DNA from: Nocardia uniformis NBRC 13702
Lineage (GTDB): Bacteria > Actinomycetota > Actinomycetes > Mycobacteriales > Mycobacteriaceae
DNA: 37,748 nucleotides
Direction: 5' to 3'
Assembly: GCF_001613345.1 (NCBI RefSeq)
Contig: NZ_BDCE01000122.1
Coordinates: 1 to 37,748, forward strand
The translations under genes were made by a program, and so were the position numbers. A model generated the notes under the pieces. The model was not told where the DNA came from. It searched no databases and saw nothing but the letters and a program-made list of their open reading frames with translations. The stretch's first letter is position 1, and the number at the start of each line of letters is the position of its first letter. Below, piece after piece: positions 23,413-30,395 of the stretch.

Positions 23413-24960
23413 TCAGACGGTTTCGAGCTCTCGATCCGGCGCGGGCGCTGCCACCTCAGCGGGTTCCGCCGCCTCGGCAGGCTTGCGAAGCACCGTGACC
23501 GACAGCGCCGCACCGGCCAGCGCGAGTACCGCGGCGACAATGGCGGCGACATTCAGACCGGACGTGAAAGCCGCACGCGCGGTGTCGATCAGCGCTTCAC
23601 CGGCGGCACCCGGAAGGGTTCCCGCGACCGCGAGCGCATCGGTCAGGCTCTCATCCGCCGTGCCGCCCTCGGTCATGGAGCCGCGGTATACGGCCGTCCC
23701 CACACTGCCGACAACCGCGATGCCCAATGCGGTGCCGAGATCGGCGGCGGTGCTGTTGACCGCCGACGCCTCGCCCGCCTTCTCCGGCGGGGCCGCGCCG
23801 ATCAGCATGCCGGGAACCAGCGCCATGACCGGAGCGATACCCGGGTAGAGGATGTAGAAGCCGATGAGCAGCACGGGCAGTCCAGCCACGCTGTCCACCT
23901 GGGTGAGCACCAGGTAGCCGATCGCGGAGAGCAGCAGACCGCCGGCGATCAGGTAGGCGGGCTGTACGTGCCGTGCGATGGCCGGCGTCACGGTGGAGAC
24001 GATGATCAGCAAGACGGCGGCGGGCAGAATCGCCAGGCCCGCCGCGAGCGGCGACAGTCCCGCGACCTGCTGCAGGTACTGCGTGAACAGCAGATAGATC
24101 CCGCCGATACCGACCGCCCCGAGCAGGAAGACGGTCACCGCGCCGCTGAAGGTCCGGTTGGCGAACAGCCGCATATCCAGCAGCGGGCTGTCCAACCGGC
24201 CCTGCCTGCGAACGAACACCACGCCGAAGGCGAGGCCGACCAGGATGGCCAGGACGGACACCGGGCCGAGGCCGGACTTGGCGAATTCCTTGACGCCGTA
24301 GACGATCGGCAGCAACGCGGTCATGGACAGCACCACACTCAGCAGATCGATCCGCGCGGCATTCGCCGTCCGGTACTCCGGAATCAGCAGCGGGGCCGCG
24401 ATCAACACCAGCACCGTCACCGGCACGCCGACCAAAAAGGCGGCGCCCCAACCGAATGCCTCCAGCAGCAGTCCGCCGACCAGCGGACCGAGCGCGACAC
24501 CGGCGGATACGGCGGCAGCCCACATACCGATGGCGGTTGCCCGCTGCTTGTCGTTCTGGAACATGGTGCTGATCAGCGACAGGGTCGACGGCATCAGCGC
24601 GGCGGCACCCAATCCCATCAGCGCCCGGGCCCCGATCATCGACTCGATGGTGGGTGCGAATGCCGCGAAAAGCGATGCGGCACCGAAGATCAGCGAGCCG
24701 ACCAGCAGTAGTCGGCGGCGGCCGATTCGATCACCGAGGGTACCCATGGTGACCAGTAGCCCGGCCATGACGAAGCCGTAGATGTCATTGATCCACAGCA
24801 TCTCGGTACTGGTCGCCCCCAGGTCGGCGGCGATATAGGGGGTGGCCAGGAACAGTACGGTAATGGCCAGGAATAGGAGCACGGTCGGCAGCAGCAGGAC
24901 CGTCAGGCCCAGCCATTCGCGCGTTCCCGCTCGCACGTCGGTGGAAGCACCGGTTGACAT
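23413..24960 (-). CDS. MFS drug exporter, DHA2 (14-TM) family
   Basis: A 515-residue proton-driven efflux protein of the EmrB/QacA/SmvA type. Motif A is GDRIGRRR (76-83). 'LWINDIYGFVMAGLLVTMGTLGDRIGRRRLLLVGSL' and 'GARALMGLGAAALMPSTLSLI' are typical of SmvA/LfrA-like pumps, and motif C-like 'GVALGPLVGGLLLEAFGWGAAFLVGVPV' marks an antiporter. About 14 hydrophobic segments can be counted. The C-terminus is a charged cytoplasmic tail (KPAEAAEPAEVAAPAPDRE). The ATG at 24960 has GGAGAAG just upstream. It is the second gene after a flavin reductase (39 bp apart), and a large BTAD regulator is divergent from the pair. Probable substrates are cationic or hydrophobic drugs, by family only. Confidence 0.93.
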   Translation of the reverse strand: MSTGASTDVRAGTREWLGLTVLLLPTVLLFLAITVLFLATPYIAADLGATSTEMLWINDIYGFVMAGLLVTMGTLGDRIGRRRLLLVGSLIFGAASLFAAFAPTIESMIGARALMGLGAAALMPSTLSLISTMFQNDKQRATAIGMWAAAVSAGVALGPLVGGLLLEAFGWGAAFLVGVPVTVLVLIAAPLLIPEYRTANAARIDLLSVVLSMTALLPIVYGVKEFAKSGLGPVSVLAILVGLAFGVVFVRRQGRLDSPLLDMRLFANRTFSGAVTVFLLGAVGIGGIYLLFTQYLQQVAGLSPLAAGLAILPAAVLLIIVSTVTPAIARHVQPAYLIAGGLLLSAIGYLVLTQVDSVAGLPVLLIGFYILYPGIAPVMALVPGMLIGAAPPEKAGEASAVNSTAADLGTALGIAVVGSVGTAVYRGSMTEGGTADESLTDALAVAGTLPGAAGEALIDTARAAFTSGLNVAAIVAAVLALAGAALSVTVLRKPAEAAEPAEVAAPAPDRELETV

Positions 24961-24999
24961 ATCTTCTCCTAGAAGGCTTTCGGATTCACAAGAGGTGGG

Positions 25000-25497
25000 T
25001 CACGAGGTGTAGGGACGGGCGGCGCGGAGAGCGCGGCCCCACCAGACGAGCTGGTTCGTCATTCGTTCGGCGTCCTCGACCCGGAACGGATCACCGACGA
25101 CATCGGGAACGGTCATGGCATGGAGGCCGCCGAATACCGACCGGAGTTGCTCCACCGCCAACCGGCCACCGGTCGGCGCGCCATAGGCGACGAATCCCAC
25201 CGGTTTGGCCCGCCATTCCGCCGCGAAACAGTCGATGGCGTTCTTCACCGACCCCGAGTAGCCCCGATTGATTTCGGCCGTCACCACGACGAAGGCGTCC
25301 GCGTCCGCCAGCCAGGGTGCGAGATCGCGCACCGCGGAACCGTCGCGCGGCACCTCCGGGAGACAGGCCAGCGACAGATCGATAATGTCGGTTTCGAGTT
25401 CGGTGCGGCTCGCGGCGTATTCGGCGAACCGTTCGGCGGCGGTGGCACCGGAGCGTTCCTCGGTGAGGATCACCATCCGCAGTGGCTCTTCGTTCAT
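25000..25497 (-). CDS. NADPH-dependent FMN reductase-like flavoprotein
   Basis: A 165-residue flavodoxin-fold protein. The ATG at 25497 (MNEEPLRMVILTEERSG) was chosen; the frame is open to 25575, but that stretch overlaps the divergent regulator start and lacks homology. The phosphate-binding loop follows beta-1 (VILTEERSGATAAERFAEY). 'ADAFVVVTAEINRGYSGSVKNAIDC' is the conserved FMN-reductase block (usual form 'TPEYNxSxPGxLKNAIDW'), and 'KPVGFVAYGAPTGGRLAVEQLRSVFGGLHAMTVP' follows as expected. It reduces FMN or quinones/nitro compounds with NAD(P)H. It lies upstream of the MFS exporter in the same direction, which suggests a reduce-and-export detoxification pair; that is inference. Confidence 0.9.
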   Translation of the reverse strand: MNEEPLRMVILTEERSGATAAERFAEYAASRTELETDIIDLSLACLPEVPRDGSAVRDLAPWLADADAFVVVTAEINRGYSGSVKNAIDCFAAEWRAKPVGFVAYGAPTGGRLAVEQLRSVFGGLHAMTVPDVVGDPFRVEDAERMTNQLVWWGRALRAARPYTS

Positions 25498-25573
25498 GGT
25501 GCTCACAGTGGCGGCAGCCGCTTCGGGTTTGCTCCGGATGGACTCCAGCTCGACTCCGGATACCGTGAGGACC

Positions 25574-28500
25574 ATGCGTTTCGGGGTGCTCGGTCCACTT
25601 GCTGTGTGGACATCGGAAGGGCGGCCGGTCCGGATTCCGGAGCTGAAGGTCCGGATTCTGCTCGCTCATCTGCTGGTCAGCGCGGGTGAGGTGGTTCCGG
25701 CGGACCGGCTGATCGACGATATGTGGGGTGACAGACTCCCGGCCAATCCGCCGGGGGCGCTGCAGACCCGGGTCTCGCAATTGCGGCGGGCGCTCGAGGA
25801 CGCCGAGCCCGGCGGGCGGGACCTGATTGTCTCGCGCGCCCCCGGTTACGCGCTGTCTTCGGACGCGACAGTGGATTCGGCGCGCTTTCAGCGGCTGATT
25901 CAGGAGGCTGGACGGGCGGGTGACCCGAGTTCGGTAACCCGGCTGCTCGGCGACGCACTGGCCCTGTGGCGCGGCCCGGCGCTGGCCGACTTCGCCGATG
26001 CGGAATTCACCCGGCCGGTTATCGCCCGACTGGAGAAGCAGCGGCTGACCGCCGCGGAACTGCGCGCCGAGGCCCGGCTGGAACTGGGCGAACACGGCTT
26101 GCTCGCCGACGAACTGAGCGATCTGGTCACCCGGCATCCACTCCGGGAACGACTGCGCGCCGTGCATTTACGAGCGCTCTACCGGGCAGGCCGCCAGGGC
26201 GAGGCGCTGGAGAGCTACCAGGACCTGCGCACCCGCCTGGCGGATGAGCTGGGCGTGGATCCCGGCCCGGAGTTGGCCGCCCTGCATCAAGCCATCCTGG
26301 AACAGGACAATACGCTGCGCCCGGCCGAAACCACCCGTGCCCGAACGAATCTCCCGGCACCGGTGAACGAGCTCATCGGCCGGGATACCGCGCTGGCGGA
26401 GGTGCGTGACCTACTGGCCGATGCCCGGCTGGTCACGCTGGTCGGGCCCGGCGGTGTCGGCAAGACGAGACTGGCCACCGAATCCGCCCGCGCGGTATCC
26501 GGCGGCTTCCCCGATGGGACCTGGCTGGTGGAACTGGCTCCGGAGGGGCCGGGTACCCGGGTCGCCGATGCCGTGCTCGCGGCGCTCGAAGTGCGCGATG
26601 ACTCGGCCACGGTCGGTGATCGGCTACCGGAGACGCTGCGGGACCGGCGCATGCTGCTGGTACTGGACAACTGCGAGCACGTGATCGAACAGGTGGCCGC
26701 GCTGAGCGCCGAGTTACTGCGGGCCGCACCTGGATTACATATTCTCGCGACCAGCCAGGAGCCGCTCGGTATCAGCGGCGAGTGGCTGTTCGTGGTGCCG
26801 CCGCTCGACCTCGAATCGGCCGCCGTGGAACTGTTCGTCGCCCGCGCGAACGCGACAGCGCCGGGCTTCCGGCGCGAGGACGACAACGTCGCCGCGATCA
26901 CCTCGATCTGCCGGAGGTTGGACGGCATCCCGCTCGCCCTGGAGTTGGCGGCGACCCGGGTTCGGGCGCTGGGTGTGCACGAACTGGACCGGCGGCTGCA
27001 CGACCGGTTCCAACTGCTGGGCTCGGGCCCTCGCGATGCGCCGCCCCGGCAGCGGACACTGCGGGCGATGATCGACTGGAGCTGGGAGCTGCTGCCCGAG
27101 CCCGAACGAATGGTATTGCGCCGACTGGCAATTCACGCGGACGGCGGCACTCTCGCCGCGGCCGAGGCGTCCTGCGGCACCGAGGTGCTCGACCCACTCA
27201 CCCGGCTGGTGGACCGGTCGCTGCTGACCGTCTCCGGCACCGATGAGCCGCGCTATCGCATGCTCGAATCCGTGGCGGCGTACGGCATCGAACGACTCAG
27301 GGAGGCAGGTGAATTCGAGGAGGTCCGGCGGCGGCACCGCGAGTACTACACCGAATTCGCCGAGCGTGCGGACGCCCACCTGCGCGGCCCGGAACAACGC
27401 CGTTGGCTGCGGCGCCTGGATGCCGAGACCCCCAACCTGCGGTACGCGCTCGATGGCGCGGGTCCCGAAGGCTGCCGACTCGTCAATGCCCTGGCCTGGT
27501 ACTGGGTATTGCGGGGGCGGCTCGGCGAGGGTGTTCGCGCGCTGTCGGCCTTCCCGGCGAATCGATCCGCGATGCTGTGGCGCGCCGGATTCACCCGGCG
27601 ACTGGGTCAGCACTCCGAGGAGCCCGTGCCCCCGAGCGGACAGCCGGAAGACGCACGGGCGGAATGGTTTATGGCCTACGCGCAGAGCCTCATCGGCGAA
27701 CAGGAGGACGAGACCCCGGCCGTGCGCAGCCTGTCGAATTTCCGGGCGAACGGCGATCAGTGGGGTACGGCCGCCGCCCTGATCACCCGGGCCCAGCACG
27801 CGCTGATTCGCAGTGATCTGACGGCGCTCGCGGAGTACGGCGAGCAGAGCATGGCGATGTTCACCGAACTCGGTGATCGCTGGGGACAGGTGCGGGCGAC
27901 GCAGCTGCTCGGCCGGTGTGCCGAGATCGTCGGTGATTACGACCGGGCGGGGCGTCTGCACCGGGACGGATTGCGGATGGCCGAAGAGCTGGAACTGTGG
28001 ACCGAGATGTCGGACAAGTTGTCCGAGCTCGGCCGGATCGCCCTGCTGACCGGCGATCTCACCCGCGCCGACGATCTGCATCGCCGGGCCTTGCGGCTGG
28101 CGGCCGAACACGGTTACCAACTCGGCGAGGAGTACGCCGAGCTCGGACTGGCCATCAGCGCCCGGCGGCGCGGTGACCTGGATGCCGCCGAAACGCATTT
28201 GCGGCGCTGGCTGGACTGGGAGGGGCAACTCGACTCCGACTTCGGTATCGCCTTCATCATGGCCGAGCTCGGATTCGTCGCCGAACTGCGCGGTGATGCG
28301 GAAGCCGCGGGCACACTTCATCATTCGGGCCTGTCGGCCGCGCGGCGGACCGGCGATCCCCGTACGGTGGCACTCGCCGTGGAGGGTTTGGCCGGAGCCG
28401 AGGTGCTGGCGGGTCGGCCGGAGGCAGCGGCGCGGCTGCTCGGTGCGGCCGAGACAATGCGGACCACCGTCGGAGCGCCATTGCCGAGCGCGGAGCGTGG

Positions 28501-28615
28501 CGATGTCGAGCGGATCACCGCCCGGGTGCGCGCCGTACTCAGCGACACCGCATTCGAGGCGGCCTACCGCAAGGGTGCCGACAACCCGGCGGACACCGTT
28601 CCGAAGGAGATCTGA
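25574..28615 (+). CDS. BTAD/AfsR-type regulator with NB-ARC ATPase and TPR domains
   Basis: A 1013-residue regulator. The ATG at 25574 (MRFGVLGPLAVWTSEG) was chosen because SARP-type regulators start with exactly this M-x-F-x-V-L-G-P-L block, and GAGG lies just upstream; the frame is open 306 bp further back but antisense to the reductase. Domains: an OmpR/SARP winged helix (about 15-90, 'VVPADRLIDDMWGDRLPANPPGALQTRVSQLRRAL'), BTAD (about 97-240), an NB-ARC/STAND ATPase (Walker A VGPGGVGKTR near 291-299, Walker B MLLVLDNCEHV near 360, 'GLPLAL'-type GIPLALELAATRV) and C-terminal TPR repeats (about 650-1000). It is larger than EmbR and like AfsR in layout. It starts 76 bp from the divergent reductase/exporter pair, which is its likely target. 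STAND proteins are switched by ligand or partner binding at the TPR end. Confidence 0.93.
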   Translation: MRFGVLGPLAVWTSEGRPVRIPELKVRILLAHLLVSAGEVVPADRLIDDMWGDRLPANPPGALQTRVSQLRRALEDAEPGGRDLIVSRAPGYALSSDATVDSARFQRLIQEAGRAGDPSSVTRLLGDALALWRGPALADFADAEFTRPVIARLEKQRLTAAELRAEARLELGEHGLLADELSDLVTRHPLRERLRAVHLRALYRAGRQGEALESYQDLRTRLADELGVDPGPELAALHQAILEQDNTLRPAETTRARTNLPAPVNELIGRDTALAEVRDLLADARLVTLVGPGGVGKTRLATESARAVSGGFPDGTWLVELAPEGPGTRVADAVLAALEVRDDSATVGDRLPETLRDRRMLLVLDNCEHVIEQVAALSAELLRAAPGLHILATSQEPLGISGEWLFVVPPLDLESAAVELFVARANATAPGFRREDDNVAAITSICRRLDGIPLALELAATRVRALGVHELDRRLHDRFQLLGSGPRDAPPRQRTLRAMIDWSWELLPEPERMVLRRLAIHADGGTLAAAEASCGTEVLDPLTRLVDRSLLTVSGTDEPRYRMLESVAAYGIERLREAGEFEEVRRRHREYYTEFAERADAHLRGPEQRRWLRRLDAETPNLRYALDGAGPEGCRLVNALAWYWVLRGRLGEGVRALSAFPANRSAMLWRAGFTRRLGQHSEEPVPPSGQPEDARAEWFMAYAQSLIGEQEDETPAVRSLSNFRANGDQWGTAAALITRAQHALIRSDLTALAEYGEQSMAMFTELGDRWGQVRATQLLGRCAEIVGDYDRAGRLHRDGLRMAEELELWTEMSDKLSELGRIALLTGDLTRADDLHRRALRLAAEHGYQLGEEYAELGLAISARRRGDLDAAETHLRRWLDWEGQLDSDFGIAFIMAELGFVAELRGDAEAAGTLHHSGLSAARRTGDPRTVALAVEGLAGAEVLAGRPEAAARLLGAAETMRTTVGAPLPSAERGDVERITARVRAVLSDTAFEAAYRKGADNPADTVPKEI

Positions 28616-28650
28616 AGCGCATCCGAAGCGGCGACCGTCATGGTCGGGAC

Positions 28651-29085
28651 ATGAACAACGAAATCGACAGTCCAGACCGGTCCGTTGCCGATCACGTGCG
28701 GCGATACCTCGCTACCGATGGCGCGGATGGCTATCTCGAAGGCGGAGTCACGAATCTGGTGATCACCACGGTCGGCCGGAAAACCGGAAAACCGCGCCGG
28801 ACGGCGCTGTTCTACGGCGAGCACGAGGGCCGGTACATCCTGGTGGCCTCCGGCTCGACAATCGGCAATGGCACGCGGCCCGGCTGGTACCGCAATCTGC
28901 TCGATAATCCACAGGCCCAGGTGCAGATCCGCGCCGACCGATTCACCGCACGGGCCCGGGTTGCGCAGGGTCGGGAGCGGGAACAGCTGTGGCACTTCAT
29001 GACCGAACGCTTCCCGCCCTACCTGCGGTACCAGGCCGCCGTCGAGGACGAGATCCCGATCGTCGTGCTGGAGCGAACCGAATAG
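28651..29085 (+). CDS. F420H2-dependent nitroreductase-like protein (Ddn/DUF385 family)
   Basis: A 144-residue split beta-barrel protein of the deazaflavin-dependent nitroreductase family. The signature 'LVITTVGRKTGKPRRTALFYGEHEGRYILVASGSTIGNGTRPGWYRNLLDNPQAQVQI' includes the G-R-K-T/S-G-x-x-R-x-x-P/A-L phosphate-binding stretch that holds F420, the 'ASGS' turn and the 'P-x-W-Y-x-N-L-x-x-N-P' block. The Tyr residues near the C-terminus (FPPYLRYQAAV) lie where Ddn has its active-site tyrosines. Members reduce quinones, nitroimidazoles and other unsaturated compounds using F420H2. The cofactor would be re-reduced by the fgd product encoded at 14108. It starts 35 bp after the BTAD regulator in the same direction and might be read through from it. 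Confidence 0.92.
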   Translation: MNNEIDSPDRSVADHVRRYLATDGADGYLEGGVTNLVITTVGRKTGKPRRTALFYGEHEGRYILVASGSTIGNGTRPGWYRNLLDNPQAQVQIRADRFTARARVAQGREREQLWHFMTERFPPYLRYQAAVEDEIPIVVLERTE

Positions 29086-29193
29086 CGGGCGGCGGTGGGG
29101 TGTGGAGGCGGCTGGCCGGACCCGTTATTGTCATACTGTCAACACCGGCGTTGTGAGCCGGAGCGCAGGATCGATGATGAACCGAGGTAGGGC

Positions 29194-30291
29194 GTGAGCA
29201 CTCCATCCACCGCCAAGCAGGGCCCCCTCCAGGGCGTTCGGGTTGTTGAATTGGCCGGTATCGGCCCCGGTCCGCATGCGGCGCTGCTGCTCGCCGATCT
29301 CGGCGCGGATGTGGTGCGCGTGCAGCGGCCGGGACAGTTTCCCGGCTTCATGGAGCGGCCGCAGTGGCGTGGCCGGACCATTGTCGAGGCCAACCTGAAG
29401 GATCCGGCCGATATCGAGAAGGTGCTCGGGCTCGTCGAGAAGGCCGATGTGCTGATCGAGGGATTCCGGCCCGGAGTGACCGAACGGATGGGTCTCGGTC
29501 CAGAGACGGCGCTGGAGCGCAATCCGCGCCTGGTCTACGGGCGGATGACCGGCTGGGGCCAGGACGGTCCGATGGCCGATCGCGCCGGGCACGACATCAA
29601 CTACATCTCGCTGACCGGTGTACTCAATGCCATCGGCCGCAAGGGTGAGCGGCCGGTGCCGCCGCTGAATATGGTCGGCGATTTCGGTGGCGGCTCCATG
29701 TTCCTGGTCTTCGGCATTCTCGCCGCGCTGGTGGAGCGGCAGACCTCCGGCAAGGGTCAGGTCATCGACTCCGCCATGATCGATGGGGCACTGTCCCTCT
29801 CGCACATGATCTGGGGCATGCGCGGCATGGGCCTGTGGTCCGATGAGCGCGGCACCAATCTGCTCGATACCGGTATGGCCTTCTACGACACCTATGAGAC
29901 CTCCGACGGCAAGTACATGGCCGTCGGCTGTATCGAACCGCAGTTCTACGCGGAATTCCTGAAGGGGCTGGAAATCGACCCGGAGGGCCTGCCTTTCCAA
30001 CTCGACCCCAATGGCCAGGACGAGCTGCGCAAACTTTTCACCGAGAAGTTCAAGACCAAGACCCGCGACGAGTGGTGGGCGATCTTCGAGCACACCGACG
30101 CCTGCACCACCCCGGTGCTGACCTTCACCGAGGCCACCGAGAACCCGCATATCCAGGCCCGCAACGGCCTCGTCGAGATCGACGGCGTGGTCCAGCACGC
30201 CCCGGCCCCGCGCTTCTCCCGCACCCCGTCGGAGATTCCCACCCCGCCGCCGACGGTTGGCACCCCGTTCGACGAGGTCTGGGCGGACTAG
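29194..30291 (+). CDS. mcr: Alpha-methylacyl-CoA racemase (CaiB/BaiF family)
   Basis: A 365-residue class III CoA-transferase-fold enzyme that interconverts (2R)- and (2S)-methylacyl-CoA, needed to degrade methyl-branched fatty acids and sterol side chains. The catalytic residues correspond to M. tuberculosis MCR H126/D156/E241 with a constant offset of seven: H133 (AGHDINY), D163 (VGDFGGGS) and E248 (GCIEPQFY). Other family blocks: 'VVELAGIGPGPHAALLLADLGADVVRVQRPG', 'RTIVEANLKDPAD', 'DVLIEGFRPGVTERMGLGPE' and 'GQVIDSAMIDGALSL'. The GTG at 29194 gives the expected length; GAGGTAGGG precedes it. Upstream, TTGTCATACTGTCAA (29129-29143) has a -10-like TACTGT. It stands between the Ddn-like gene and a LAL regulator, in the same direction but with 100-bp gaps. 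Confidence 0.95.
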   Translation: MSTPSTAKQGPLQGVRVVELAGIGPGPHAALLLADLGADVVRVQRPGQFPGFMERPQWRGRTIVEANLKDPADIEKVLGLVEKADVLIEGFRPGVTERMGLGPETALERNPRLVYGRMTGWGQDGPMADRAGHDINYISLTGVLNAIGRKGERPVPPLNMVGDFGGGSMFLVFGILAALVERQTSGKGQVIDSAMIDGALSLSHMIWGMRGMGLWSDERGTNLLDTGMAFYDTYETSDGKYMAVGCIEPQFYAEFLKGLEIDPEGLPFQLDPNGQDELRKLFTEKFKTKTRDEWWAIFEHTDACTTPVLTFTEATENPHIQARNGLVEIDGVVQHAPAPRFSRTPSEIPTPPPTVGTPFDEVWAD

Positions 30292-30323
30292 CGGCGCACC
30301 TCGCCATTTCGGAGCAACACTCG

Positions 30324-30361
30324 GGGCAAACGGTCTGTGTCACTTCGCAGATCGTTTGCCC
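30324..30361 (+). terminator. Hairpin after the racemase gene
   Basis: GGGCAAACGGTCTG (30324-30337) pairs with CAGATCGTTTGCCC (30348-30361) over 14 bp with one G-T wobble-type mismatch and a 10-nt loop. There is no T-run, so it would be a U-less (I-shaped) terminator of the kind suggested for actinobacteria, or a protein-binding site. It ends 34 bp before the LAL regulator ATG. Confidence 0.5.
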
Positions 30362-30383
30362 TGCTCACAATTGGTCCGCGCAC

Positions 30384-30389
30384 TACAGT
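30384..30389 (+). promoter_or_regulatory. Candidate leaderless -10 of the LAL regulator
   Basis: TACAGT ends 6 nt before the ATG at 30396; no good -35 is seen at 16-18 bp. The half-site CTCACAAT (30364-30371) lies where a -35 would be, so a protein bound there could activate or block this promoter. Confidence 0.4.
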
Positions 30390-30395
30390 TGAGCC

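Noticed and set aside
29129..29143. Additional MarR operator upstream of the racemase
   Set aside because: The reverse strand reads TTGACAGTATGACAA, which has only one proper half-site and the wrong spacing; more likely part of a promoter.
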